A program made the translations under genes and the position numbers. Source: Leisingera thetidis (GTDB taxonomy: Bacteria; Pseudomonadota; Alphaproteobacteria; Rhodobacterales; Rhodobacteraceae). From it: 64,000 bases of DNA. Below, in pieces: positions 45,096 through 53,797 of this stretch. Numbering within the stretch: position 1 is the first letter of the stretch; every line of letters starts with the position of its first letter. A model generated the notes under the pieces. The model was not told where the DNA came from. It saw only the letters and a program-made list of their open reading frames with translations, and made no database searches. The stretch spans positions 437,501 through 501,500 of the forward strand of contig NZ_CP109787.1 of the NCBI RefSeq assembly GCF_025857195.1, read 5' to 3'.

Positions 45096-46215
45096 TGCGC
45101 AGCTCCGGCAGCTGGACAGTCTGAACGATCTGCTGCCGGCGCTGGCCGCGGCAGCGGATGAAATGGAAACCAACCCCGAAGCCTGGCGCCAGGTCTGGAA
45201 GGATCCGCGCATGCGGGCGGTTTCCTTTGCCGGCGTCCCCGAGGGCATCAATCCTTACCCGTTCCGCGAGGCCGGCCTCGGCCCGGACTGCGGCCACGCG
45301 CTGCATCTGGCGCTGGTAGAGCGGCTGTCGCGCGGTGCCGCCAGCGCCATGATGGCCCTGCCTGCCTCGGCCCTGTCCACCCGGGCGGTGCTGCGGCTGG
45401 GCACTGCCGAACAGATCACGCATTTCTTCCAGCCTTTTGCGGAGGGCGAGGCCTGGACGTTCTTCGGGGTCACGGAACCGGCGGTTGGCTCGGATGCGGG
45501 CCAGGTGCGCAGCGTCCTGCAGCCGCATGGGGCCGGCTGGCGGCTCAGCGGCTGCAAGACCCTGATCGGCGGCGCCACCCTGGCGCGGCGCGGGCTGGTG
45601 CTGGCCCGGGAGCAGCAGACGGGCGTCCTGCGCCTGGTGATGATTGCGCAGGCGGCGGACGGGACCCGGTTCCGGGCAAGGAAACTGGCGGCCGCAGGGC
45701 TGATGGGGGCCGGGATTTCCGAGCTGCAGTTCGACGGGTTCGAGGCCGGGCCCGGCGATATCCTCGCGGCCGGGGACAGGCGGCCGGTGATGCTGACGCT
45801 CAGCGATGTGTTCGAAAAGCACCGGCCGATGGTGGGGGCCATGGCGCTTGGCACCGGCCGCGCCATGCTGGACCGGTTGCAGCAGCACCGGCTGCTGCAG
45901 GGGTTCGACGATCTGGTCCGGGACCATGCGGCCCTGCTGGGGCGCATGATCCGGCTGGGGCGGCAGGCCGATCACGGGCCGCTGCCCATTCACGCCGTCA
46001 GCCAGTTCAAACGGCAGGCCACCGCGCTGGCGGATGCCATCCGCCTGCGCATTGCCCGGCGGGCGCCGGACCTGATTCTGCAGGACCCGCGCAGCCGCCG
46101 GCTGTGGCGCGATGCAGCCGCGTTTGAATACATGGAAGGCACCTCTGCCATCCACCGCCTCAATGCCTACCGTGACTATCTATCCGGAGATGTGCTGAAT
46201 GACCTTGCAGTTTGA
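45088..46215 (+). CDS. Acyl-CoA dehydrogenase-like flavoenzyme 2
   Basis: A 375-residue paralogue of dehydrogenase 1, with FAD/substrate motif FFGVTEPAVGSDAGQV, an intact helical C-terminal domain and catalytic Glu in EYMEGTSAIHRLNAY. It overlaps the decarboxylase by 8 bases and the next gene by 17 bases, showing strong coupling. It likely desaturates a carrier-bound intermediate. Two full dehydrogenases suggest two separate oxidation steps or two substrates. Confidence 0.83.
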   Translation: MPDAQLRQLDSLNDLLPALAAAADEMETNPEAWRQVWKDPRMRAVSFAGVPEGINPYPFREAGLGPDCGHALHLALVERLSRGAASAMMALPASALSTRAVLRLGTAEQITHFFQPFAEGEAWTFFGVTEPAVGSDAGQVRSVLQPHGAGWRLSGCKTLIGGATLARRGLVLAREQQTGVLRLVMIAQAADGTRFRARKLAAAGLMGAGISELQFDGFEAGPGDILAAGDRRPVMLTLSDVFEKHRPMVGAMALGTGRAMLDRLQQHRLLQGFDDLVRDHAALLGRMIRLGRQADHGPLPIHAVSQFKRQATALADAIRLRIARRAPDLILQDPRSRRLWRDAAAFEYMEGTSAIHRLNAYRDYLSGDVLNDLAV

Positions 46216-47041
46216 TCCCGCAAAGCTTGTCTGGGACCGTTTCGGCGGGTTGGAGACCCCCGATCCGGCCTGGCAGGATGATGCCGGTTTCTGGGAGGGC
46301 TTCAACGCCGCCTTCTTCGCCGCCAACGGCCGCAGCTATGACCCTCAGCGCGACAGCAATGTCGCCCGATGGGCAACGGCAGAGGACCGCGCGTCGTTTA
46401 CCGACATGGTGGCGGCCCTGGCGCCGCGGCTTGCGCAGGCGGATCTGGATCAGGTGGATATGGTCATTCTGGCCCATTGGCTGCCGGATCTGCATCTCGG
46501 CAGCTCGGTGACGAATTTCGCAATGCACCATCTGGGCCTGCAAGACTGCACTGGCTTCGCGATTTCCGACCGGGGGCTGTCGGCGCCGCTCTTTGCGTTT
46601 GATTTTGCTGCCAAGGCCCTGGCCTGCGGGCGCTGCCGCAAGGTGCTGCTGCTGGTGATGGACCAAAAGAACATGCTGTACCGGGATCCGATGATCGCGG
46701 AGCTGAAGCCGGAGAACGCAGCCGCCGCGATGGTGCTTGGGGCAGGAGGCTCCGGCCTGACCTACCGCGGCTACGCCCGCCGCCGCCATGTCGGCCGCGG
46801 CGGGCTGACCGCGGCCCTGGCGGAAATCCGTGCCGGGTTCGGCCTGTCCCGCGACGCGGTCCTGATCGGGCCGCCCGGCCTGCCCGGGGCAGTTCCGGTG
46901 GAGCCCAGCCTGGTCTGCGCGGCGCCTTTCGTGGCGCTGTCCCAGCTGAACCCCGGACGGGATGTGCTGCTGGCGACATGGCAGTTCGGCGGGCTGAGCG
47001 TGCTGGGTTTTGCCGGCCGGGAGGCAGGCGATGCGGCTTGA
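46199..47041 (+). CDS. KAS III-like protein lacking the catalytic Cys
   Basis: A 280-residue thiolase-fold protein. The expected nucleophile region aligns with ISDRGLSAPLFAFDFAAKAL, containing no Cys at the nucleophile position, and the late His/Asn motifs of the active paralogues are missing, the protein ending about 40 residues short. It resembles a chain-length-factor-like or structural partner. It overlaps a Cys-containing KAS III-like gene downstream by 11 bases, pointing to a heterodimer. Confidence 0.7.
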   Translation: MTLQFDPAKLVWDRFGGLETPDPAWQDDAGFWEGFNAAFFAANGRSYDPQRDSNVARWATAEDRASFTDMVAALAPRLAQADLDQVDMVILAHWLPDLHLGSSVTNFAMHHLGLQDCTGFAISDRGLSAPLFAFDFAAKALACGRCRKVLLLVMDQKNMLYRDPMIAELKPENAAAAMVLGAGGSGLTYRGYARRRHVGRGGLTAALAEIRAGFGLSRDAVLIGPPGLPGAVPVEPSLVCAAPFVALSQLNPGRDVLLATWQFGGLSVLGFAGREAGDAA

Positions 47042-47954
47042 GGCGCTGGAAACCCTGATCCCCGAAGCCCGGGCCGGCACCGCTGACATCATCCGGAGTG
47101 CAGGCGGCAAGGCCGAGGAAATCAAGCTGTTCACGGCCTTGTTCGGCATGCACCAAGTGGCAGTGGCTGACCCGGACACCGGAGTGGACGGCTATTTGCA
47201 GACCCTGCTGAGCCGCTTGCCTGCAGCGCCGGTGTGCAGCGGCGCGCAGATCCTGCTGCACGCCCATTCCCTGCCGATGCCGCACGCGCGCAGGCTGCAA
47301 CTGCAGCCGCTGCGCCGGCATCCGGTGCTGCGCCGCCTGACAGCGGTCTGCGATATCGATCAGTTCAACTGCGCGGGCATGTTCCATGCCTTGCAGATGG
47401 CGCAACGGCTGCTCGGCGCGGGCGCTGCCGGCGAGGTGTTCGTATTTGCCGGGGATTGCTTGTCGGACTGGCCGCTGGCGGCCCGCTATGTGCCGTCCTG
47501 CACGGTGCTTGGCGACGGCTATGCGCTGCTGCGCCTCACCGCGCGCGACGGCGGGGTGCAGATCGGGCCGGTTGCAACCCGGCATTTTCCCGGTTTCGAA
47601 GGCGGTCTCGACGGGGGCGCCGCCCAGATGGAGCGCTATAACCGCGCCCATCTGGAAATCATCTCGGACAGTCTTGCGCGCATCGGCCATGATCCGCAGG
47701 CCGCGATGCTGTTCCCCCACAACATCAACGGTCTGGCCTGGCGCCTTTACTGCCGCCAGCACAATCAGAATGCGGCGCAGGTCCATGACGGGCTGGTGGC
47801 CGGAACCGGGCATTGCTGCAATGCAGACCCGTTTTTGGTGCTGGATCCCGTCCTGAGGGAGCAGCCGGTGAACGGCACCCTGATCTCGGTGGGCATGGCG
47901 GGTTTTGCCGGCGCCGCGGCGATCCGCGGAGACTTGCGGCAGCACGCGGCCTGA
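47031..47954 (+). CDS. KAS III-like ketosynthase C with altered triad
   Basis: A 307-residue FabH-type enzyme. Nucleophile Cys in DQFNCAGMFHALQMA, His/Asn motif FPHNINGLAWRL, and the third-position motif TGHCCNADPFLVL (His in place of Asn). It starts inside the preceding Cys-less gene, after GGGAGG, and ends the tightly packed plus-strand operon. It is a paralogue of ketosynthase A, and both share GH-C-x-x-AD-PFL, a motif that looks specific to this subfamily. Confidence 0.82.
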   Translation: MRLEALETLIPEARAGTADIIRSAGGKAEEIKLFTALFGMHQVAVADPDTGVDGYLQTLLSRLPAAPVCSGAQILLHAHSLPMPHARRLQLQPLRRHPVLRRLTAVCDIDQFNCAGMFHALQMAQRLLGAGAAGEVFVFAGDCLSDWPLAARYVPSCTVLGDGYALLRLTARDGGVQIGPVATRHFPGFEGGLDGGAAQMERYNRAHLEIISDSLARIGHDPQAAMLFPHNINGLAWRLYCRQHNQNAAQVHDGLVAGTGHCCNADPFLVLDPVLREQPVNGTLISVGMAGFAGAAAIRGDLRQHAA

Positions 47955-48042
47955 GCCGGCCGCCGGTCCGGCCGAAGGCGCCGTGGAGACCGCATCCACG
48001 GCGCCTTTCCTGATCTGGCCGGTTCCGGCGCAAGGCGCTGTT

Positions 48043-48321
48043 TCAGGCTGGGTGAGACAGCGACGGGCGGCTTTCCAGATCCCAGGTTTCCGTCAGCTCC
48101 TCGATAAAGGGGGTGATTGTCTTGCGGTCCACCATGCGGTCCTGGCCGCGGTCCATCGCGGCCAGCAGCATGCTGGCGAATTCGCGGTTTCTGCGCGCCT
48201 CTTCCATGGCCACCGCACCGGCAATGATGCGCGGCCGGGTGTCCGAAGACAGCATGCTTGTCTTCAGCCGGTTCAGCCGCTTTTCCAGCCGGGCGATCTT
48301 CTGTTCAGGGGTTTCCGTCAT
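48043..48321 (-). CDS. Small helical protein resembling TraD/MobC-type mobilisation proteins
   Basis: A 92-residue basic, helical protein. Segments KIARLEKRLNRLKT and RIIAGAVAMEEARRNREF resemble the small conjugal-transfer/mobilisation TraD family (coiled-coil helix, then IIxGAxx-E), which is more often found on plasmids. No other transfer gene is near. It lies on the opposite strand between two cluster operons. Assignment by pattern only; it could be an unrelated helical protein or a plasmid relic. Confidence 0.5.
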   Translation of the reverse strand: MTETPEQKIARLEKRLNRLKTSMLSSDTRPRIIAGAVAMEEARRNREFASMLLAAMDRGQDRMVDRKTITPFIEELTETWDLESRPSLSHPA

Positions 48322-48582
48322 GCAGGGGCTCCGTTCCGATCAATGTGGCCTCAGCCTGCCGGTTCCCGGCCCGCGGGTCGTCCTGAATGACAATTCAGTC
48401 CCTCTTGCACAATCCCGGACGCAGGCCGCGGACCGCGGCGGCGGGACCGCGGTGCCGCCCGGGGGGCAAGCGCACACGCCCAAGGTCCGATTTCGCGCCG
48501 GCCAGGGCCAAGATCGTCATCCCGGTCGTGATGGCTGGTTGAAATGGCCTTTGCTGGTTCTACCGACTTACAGGAGTTCGCC
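48322..48582. promoter_or_regulatory. Divergent region before the thioesterase operon
   Basis: About 260 bp without a gene, between the small minus-strand gene and the thioesterase gene. It should drive the second biosynthetic operon (48583-52994). No convincing promoter motif was identified. Confidence 0.35.
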
Positions 48583-49377
48583 ATGCCGTCAGCATTCCCG
48601 GAGAGCACCGCCCCGCCGGCTGCCGCGCCGCGGCGCACCGGGCTGCCGCTAACACCCGTATACACGGCACAGGCACCGGTGTTCCGGCTGGTCTGCTTTG
48701 CCGGGGCGGGCGCCTCTGCGGGGTTCTTCCGGTTCTGGCGCTGCTTCGGCGGCACCGCGATCAGCGTAGAAGCCTTTCAGCCGCGCGGCCGCGAAAGCCG
48801 GTGGCACCGGGAACGGCCAACATTGCGCCACAGCGTGCAGGAAGCGGCATCTGCCATCCTGAAAAGCCAGCCGGAGGGCCAGAGTCTTGTGCTGTTCGGC
48901 CACAGTTTCGGTGCCTTGCTGGCGTATGAGACCGCGCAGGCTCTGCGCCGCACGCCGGCCCGTGCGGCGCATCTGTTTGCCGCCGCGCGCGCCGCGCCGC
49001 ATATGGCGCCGCATTCGTCTCTGGCAGCGGATTTGCCCGATGCCGCCCTGACCGCCAGAATGCGCCGGATCGGGCTGGACGATCAACAGATCCTGGATCA
49101 CCCGGCCCTCGGTCCGTTGTTCCTTGGCAGCCTGCGCCACGATTTGCGGCAGAACGCGCAGTACGCCCATTGCCATGAACAGCCGTTGCAGTGCCCGGTC
49201 ACCGCCTTCAGCGGCGTGCATGACCCGCTGGCCCCGCCGCTGGCGATGGCCAACTGGCAGCAGGCCACCACAGGCGGGTTCCGCCATATCCGCCTGAACG
49301 GCAGCCATTTCTTTCCGGTGGCCCGGCCAGCACGGCTGGCCGGGCTGGTCAAATCAACTCTTGGGGGATTCTCATGA
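48583..49377 (+). CDS. Type II thioesterase
   Basis: A 264-residue alpha/beta hydrolase of the NRPS/PKS-associated thioesterase family. The nucleophile Ser is in LFGHSFGALLAYE, the acid in SGVHDPLAPP and His in NGSHFFPV. The N-terminal FRLVCFAGAGASAGFFRFW is the typical family start. Such enzymes remove misprimed acyl groups from carrier proteins or release short products. ATG at 48583 follows CAGGAG; the stop overlaps the large ligase-KR-carrier gene by ATGA. Confidence 0.9.
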   Translation: MPSAFPESTAPPAAAPRRTGLPLTPVYTAQAPVFRLVCFAGAGASAGFFRFWRCFGGTAISVEAFQPRGRESRWHRERPTLRHSVQEAASAILKSQPEGQSLVLFGHSFGALLAYETAQALRRTPARAAHLFAAARAAPHMAPHSSLAADLPDAALTARMRRIGLDDQQILDHPALGPLFLGSLRHDLRQNAQYAHCHEQPLQCPVTAFSGVHDPLAPPLAMANWQQATTGGFRHIRLNGSHFFPVARPARLAGLVKSTLGGFS

Positions 49378-52300
49378 ACACTATTGTCAGCCCGTTATCG
49401 GATGCGGCACCGGTTGCGGCCAACGTTTTTCTGCCCGAACAGCCGGAAGACAGCGCCTTGCGCGCGGCCCTGCTCAAGGAAGGCGCCGCCGATGCCTGGG
49501 TCCGCCGCCGCCGCTGCGAGGACGGCCAAGCGCGGCGCGTGGCTTTTGTCGCGACCCGCCGCGCCATCAGCCTGCCCGGGCCGCAGGCGGCCATCCTGGT
49601 GCCGCTGAACCGCTTGCCGCGGACCGGCTCCGGGCAGGTCGACCAGCAGGCCCTGGCCGCATTGCACATACCTGACAGCGCAGGCCCCATGCGCCTTGTC
49701 AAAAACGTGCCGGTCCTTGGCCCCGGCTGGCTCGGAAGCTCCGCGTCGCAGCAGCCGCCGGAGCAGAAATCCGGACGGCCCGCGCTGCTCGACGGCGGCA
49801 CGGCTGCGGCGCTGCGCGCGGGGATCAGGACACTTGCGGATATTCTGGCGGATGCCGCCGTGCGGGTGCCTGCGCGCGGTGTCACTCTGCTGTCGCGGGA
49901 CGCTGCGCCCCACTGCCTGACCTATCAGGCGCTGGACGCCGGCGCCCGCCGGGCAGCAGGCGCGCTGCAGGCGGCGGGCATGCAGCCGGGCGCTGCGGTC
50001 CTGTGCGTGTTCCGGGACAATGAGGATGCCGCGGCTCTGACCGCGATCTGGGGGGCAATCTATGCCGGATTGCGGCCGGTGCCGCTGCTGGCCCCGCGCC
50101 GCTATGACACCGATGAGGCGCAGGCGCGGCGGCTGCGCGATGCCTCCGAACTGCTGCCAGAGGCCGTGATCCTCGCGGGGCGGGCCAGGGCGGAGATCGG
50201 CACGCTGCTGCCGGGCCGCACGGTTCTGGACCTTGCAGTGCTGCCCGAAGGCCGCGCAATCACCCCGGTGCCCTGTGACCCGGACGCCCCGGCGGCGTAT
50301 TTCCTGACCTCGGGCAGCACCGCCAGGCCGAAAGTGGTGCCGCAGACCCACCAGGCCATTTTGACGCTTGTTGCAGGCTGTGCCGGGCTCAATGATCTGG
50401 GGTCCGAGGACATTTCGCTCAACTGGCTGCCGATGGATCATGTCGGCTCGTTCATCATGCTGCACATGCGGGATGCCTATCTTGGCGCCCGGCAGATCCG
50501 GGCGGCGGGCGCCGATGTGCTCCGCGATCCGCTGATCTGGCTGGATTGGATGTCGGAATACCGCGTCACCAACGGCTGGGCGCCGAATTTTGCCTTTGAG
50601 CTGGTGATCTCGGCGATGAAGCAGAGCGGTGCCCGCGGCTGGGACCTGTCAGCGCTGCGGTTTCTGCACAACGGCGGCGAAGCGGTCATTCGCGACACCG
50701 CGGCGGCTTTCCTGCGCAGCCTGTCGGCGTTCGGCATCGGCCGGACGGTGGTGCGCCCGGCCTGGGGCATGTCTGAAACCAGCTCCGGCTGCGTGTTCAA
50801 TCCCGATTTTGACCCGCTCGGCGCTGCCGAAGGTCCGATTCCCGTGGGGCGCCCCTGTCCGGGCCTGCGTGTCCGGATCACCGATCCCGCCAGGCCGGAC
50901 AAACTGCTCTGCGAAGGGGAAACCGGCCTGCTCCAGGTCTCGGGGCCGATGGTGCTGCGGGAGTATGACCGCGACCCGGAAAAAACCCGCGAAAGCTTTG
51001 CCGGGCCCGGCTGGTTCGACACCGGTGACCTGGGCCGCATCGAAGACGGCAAGCTGTTTCTGACCGGGCGCCGGAAAGACGTGATCATCGTCAATGGGCT
51101 GAACCAGAGCCCGGCTGAAATCGAAACCCGGGTCAGCCGCATTGCCGGTGTCCGGCCCTCCTGCACCGCGGTCCTGTCGGTCGCTGGCCAGACTGGCGGG
51201 CCGGACCGCATCGCGGTCTTCTTTGTCCCGCAGGACACGCACGGCGCGCAGCCCGTGGCCCAGGCCATCCGGAGGGTCCTGTCCGCCGAACTGGGCCTGT
51301 CCGCGGATCTGATTTTCGCCCTGCAGGAGACAGAGGTGCCAAAAACCTCGATCGGCAAGATCCAGAAGGAGAAACTGCGGCAGGCGGTGCAGAATGGCGC
51401 GCTGCTGCCGGTCTGGGCAAGCAGCCGGCGCGGTCCCCGGACCATTCCGCCGCTGGTCGCGCCCGGCTGGGTCAAATGCCCCGCGGCACCGTTGCCCGGA
51501 CCCGCGGCTGCCACGCTTTGCGGGCCTGGCAGCGCCAGCTGCGCCCAGCGTCTGGCAGAACTTGGACTGGAGGCCGGCGAGGTCTCGCCGCAGGCCCTTG
51601 CCGGCCGCGAAATCGGGATCGTCTCCGCCAATACGCTGGTGCTGCTGCCGGGGCTTTTGCAAAGACCGGAACAGGCGGTTCCGATCCTGCAAGAGGTGGC
51701 GCGGATCTGCCTGCTGCAGCCCATGCGCCTGATCTGGATTGCGCCGGGCAGCGGGCTGGGCGCCGGCTGCTGCGCGCCGGTGTCCATGTTGACCGCGCTG
51801 CTGCGCTCAGCCGAAGCCGAAACGCCGGGCCTGGCCGTGCGCATCGTCGATCCCGGCCGGGCCGGGCTGGACCTGGAACGGCTGCGCGATGAAATCCGCG
51901 ATCCGGCCTGCCAGACCGAAATCCGCTGGACGGCGGAGGGCCGCGAGCTGCTGCAGCATCATCCGGTCCAGCAGCCGCAGGGCCCCGGTGTCGGGATCCG
52001 GCGCGGCGGCCGCTACCTGATCACCGGCGGATTGGGCGGGATCGGGCAGCTCCTGTGCCGCTATCTGCAGGACCGCTACGGAGCGCGGCTGACAATTCTC
52101 GGGCGCCGCGGCGAACAGGAGCTGGCGCCACCCGCCCGGGACGCACTGAAGGCACTCCGGCTGCAGGGGGATGTCCGTTATGAGGCCTGCGATCTGACGC
52201 ATCCCGCCGCCGGAGCGGTGCTGGGCAAACTGGCCTGCGACGGGATCTTTCATCTGGCCGGTCTCGCGGCGGCGGTGCCGGTCTCGGAGCTTTCCCCTGC

Positions 52301-52994
52301 GCATATGGCCGGGCAGATGCAAATGGCACAGGTCAAAATCAGCGGCACCGAAGCCCTGGTGAACAGTGCCGCGCAGGCGGGGGCCGGCTGGATCGTGGCC
52401 TTCGGGTCGGTGGCCGGCAGTTTCGGCGGCGCCCGCTACGGCGTCTATGCCATGGCCAACCGTTACCAGCAGGCCCGTGCCGGCCGCCCCGGCGGCGTCC
52501 GCATGATGACGCTGAACTGGTCGATGTGGGAAAACACCGGCCTGAGCGCGGGGATTGCCGGAGCCGGGCTGGCTGCGCAGCACGGGTATACCATGCTGGA
52601 AGCGGAAACCGCCTTTGCGGCAATGGAACAGGCTCTGCAAAGCGGCCTGGACACGGTTGATATCGGTGTCGATGCGCAAAGCCTTGCCATGACGCCCCAC
52701 CTGCAGGCGCCAGCGGTTCCGCTGCAGGACACCGGCGCGCAACCGCACCGGGCGCAACCGGACGGCACATCCGGGGCCGGCTCCCTTGCTGCCGGCCTTT
52801 GCGCCATCTGGCAGCAGATCCTGAACCTGACCGGCCTGCCCAGTTGCGCCGACAGCATCTTTGATCTGGGCGCGACGTCTTTGGATCTGCCGCGTGCGCA
52901 GGAACGGATTGCGCAGGAGACCGGGCGGGACTTCGATCTGCTCGACCTTTTCGACCACCCGGTGATCGGCGATTTTGCCGCCTCGCTCGCCTAA
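49374..52994 (+). CDS. Acyl-AMP ligase - ketoreductase - carrier protein fusion
   Basis: A 1206-residue multidomain protein. Residues about 1-110 look like the end of an adenylation domain lid (PLNRLPRTGSGQVDQQAL, with Gln where the A10 Lys should be), without its core. A complete acyl-AMP ligase follows (LTSGSTARPKVV near 308; lid ending in TSIGKIQKEKL near 655), then a PKS-type ketoreductase with structural half (about 700-860), NADPH motif YLITGGLGGIGQ near 880 and active site GSVAGSFGG...YGVYAMAN near 1011-1030, and a carrier domain with Ser in DLGATSLDLP near 1168. It lacks a ketosynthase, so discrete KAS III-like enzymes probably act on it. Fatty or short acyl loading, ketoreduction on its own carrier. 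Confidence 0.88.
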   Translation: MNTIVSPLSDAAPVAANVFLPEQPEDSALRAALLKEGAADAWVRRRRCEDGQARRVAFVATRRAISLPGPQAAILVPLNRLPRTGSGQVDQQALAALHIPDSAGPMRLVKNVPVLGPGWLGSSASQQPPEQKSGRPALLDGGTAAALRAGIRTLADILADAAVRVPARGVTLLSRDAAPHCLTYQALDAGARRAAGALQAAGMQPGAAVLCVFRDNEDAAALTAIWGAIYAGLRPVPLLAPRRYDTDEAQARRLRDASELLPEAVILAGRARAEIGTLLPGRTVLDLAVLPEGRAITPVPCDPDAPAAYFLTSGSTARPKVVPQTHQAILTLVAGCAGLNDLGSEDISLNWLPMDHVGSFIMLHMRDAYLGARQIRAAGADVLRDPLIWLDWMSEYRVTNGWAPNFAFELVISAMKQSGARGWDLSALRFLHNGGEAVIRDTAAAFLRSLSAFGIGRTVVRPAWGMSETSSGCVFNPDFDPLGAAEGPIPVGRPCPGLRVRITDPARPDKLLCEGETGLLQVSGPMVLREYDRDPEKTRESFAGPGWFDTGDLGRIEDGKLFLTGRRKDVIIVNGLNQSPAEIETRVSRIAGVRPSCTAVLSVAGQTGGPDRIAVFFVPQDTHGAQPVAQAIRRVLSAELGLSADLIFALQETEVPKTSIGKIQKEKLRQAVQNGALLPVWASSRRGPRTIPPLVAPGWVKCPAAPLPGPAAATLCGPGSASCAQRLAELGLEAGEVSPQALAGREIGIVSANTLVLLPGLLQRPEQAVPILQEVARICLLQPMRLIWIAPGSGLGAGCCAPVSMLTALLRSAEAETPGLAVRIVDPGRAGLDLERLRDEIRDPACQTEIRWTAEGRELLQHHPVQQPQGPGVGIRRGGRYLITGGLGGIGQLLCRYLQDRYGARLTILGRRGEQELAPPARDALKALRLQGDVRYEACDLTHPAAGAVLGKLACDGIFHLAGLAAAVPVSELSPAHMAGQMQMAQVKISGTEALVNSAAQAGAGWIVAFGSVAGSFGGARYGVYAMANRYQQARAGRPGGVRMMTLNWSMWENTGLSAGIAGAGLAAQHGYTMLEAETAFAAMEQALQSGLDTVDIGVDAQSLAMTPHLQAPAVPLQDTGAQPHRAQPDGTSGAGSLAAGLCAIWQQILNLTGLPSCADSIFDLGATSLDLPRAQERIAQETGRDFDLLDLFDHPVIGDFAASLA

Positions 52995-53638
52995 GGGGAG
53001 GGGCCGGCAGGCCCGCATCCCGTCCCGGTCAAGCGGTGCCTGGCCGGGATGCGGCAGACACTCAGCACCTGGCGCGCGGTTTGGAAAACATGCACCTGCC
53101 CGGTCTGCTCCAGCTGCGGGATATGCCAGAATATCCTGTTGTCCTCGCGGGCGTGAAAGCGGATGGCGGACAGCCAGAACCGGGATGCGGCTGCCGGGGC
53201 CATCGCCTTGAACACCGCTTCCTTGGCGGAAAACGCGCACAGCGCTGCGCGCGGATCGGGAAACAGGACCCGCTCGGCCTCTGACAGGCAAAGCCGCGAC
53301 ACGGCCCTAGCCCGCGAGAGCCGGGTCAAGTCCTCCAGGTCGATGCCGACATGATGGTCTGCCGTCGTCACCACCGCAACCGCGCGGCCCCGGTCGTGCG
53401 AGATAGATCCGCTCCAGCCCTCCGGCCAGACCGGCGCGCCGCCGGGACCTTTGGGAACCGTTACCTGCGGCGCGCCCGCCCGGGCCAGGGCCCGCCCGGC
53501 GGCACGCCGCCCGGCGAGGAATTCCATGCGCCGGCGGGGTGACTTGAATTCAGCGTTGCGGGCATAGCCGGGCGGAACCGGATGCGTGTCCTCGATGTGA
53601 ACCAGCGCGGCCCCGAACGGGCGTGGAAAATCTAGCAT
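52991..53638 (-). CDS. 4'-phosphopantetheinyl transferase (Sfp/EntD-like)
   Basis: A 215-residue enzyme that transfers the phosphopantetheine arm of CoA to carrier proteins. Diagnostic motifs are SGSISHDRGRAVAVV, VGIDLEDL and the WxxKE-equivalent AFSAKEAVFKAM. It presumably activates the three carriers of this cluster. The start at 53638 follows GGGAG. Its stop overlaps the stop of the ligase-KR-carrier gene (convergent genes), and it is divergent from the next ligase gene. Confidence 0.93.
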   Translation of the reverse strand: MLDFPRPFGAALVHIEDTHPVPPGYARNAEFKSPRRRMEFLAGRRAAGRALARAGAPQVTVPKGPGGAPVWPEGWSGSISHDRGRAVAVVTTADHHVGIDLEDLTRLSRARAVSRLCLSEAERVLFPDPRAALCAFSAKEAVFKAMAPAAASRFWLSAIRFHAREDNRIFWHIPQLEQTGQVHVFQTARQVLSVCRIPARHRLTGTGCGPAGPSP

Positions 53639-53797
53639 GGCGGCTCCCGGGCGATCTTGCCCGGCCAGTTTAGACGCGGCGGCGGCGGCACGCTTCTCAG
53701 ATCGCATTCCGCGCCGTCCAAGATTGTGATTCAGGATGTGTTGGGAACGTGTTTGGGGTCTGCTGGCGGCGACCCAAACCATCAGGGACCTCCCAAG

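Noticed and set aside
42817..47954. Housekeeping fabH or polyketide chalcone-like synthases
   Set aside because: The third triad residue differs, three diverged paralogues plus Cys-less relatives sit together, and no plsX or other fatty acid genes are adjacent.
48043..48321. Chorismate mutase as identity of the small minus-strand gene
   Set aside because: Length fits, but the conserved Arg and Lys pattern of AroQ mutases is not there; the mobilisation-protein pattern fits better, though weakly.
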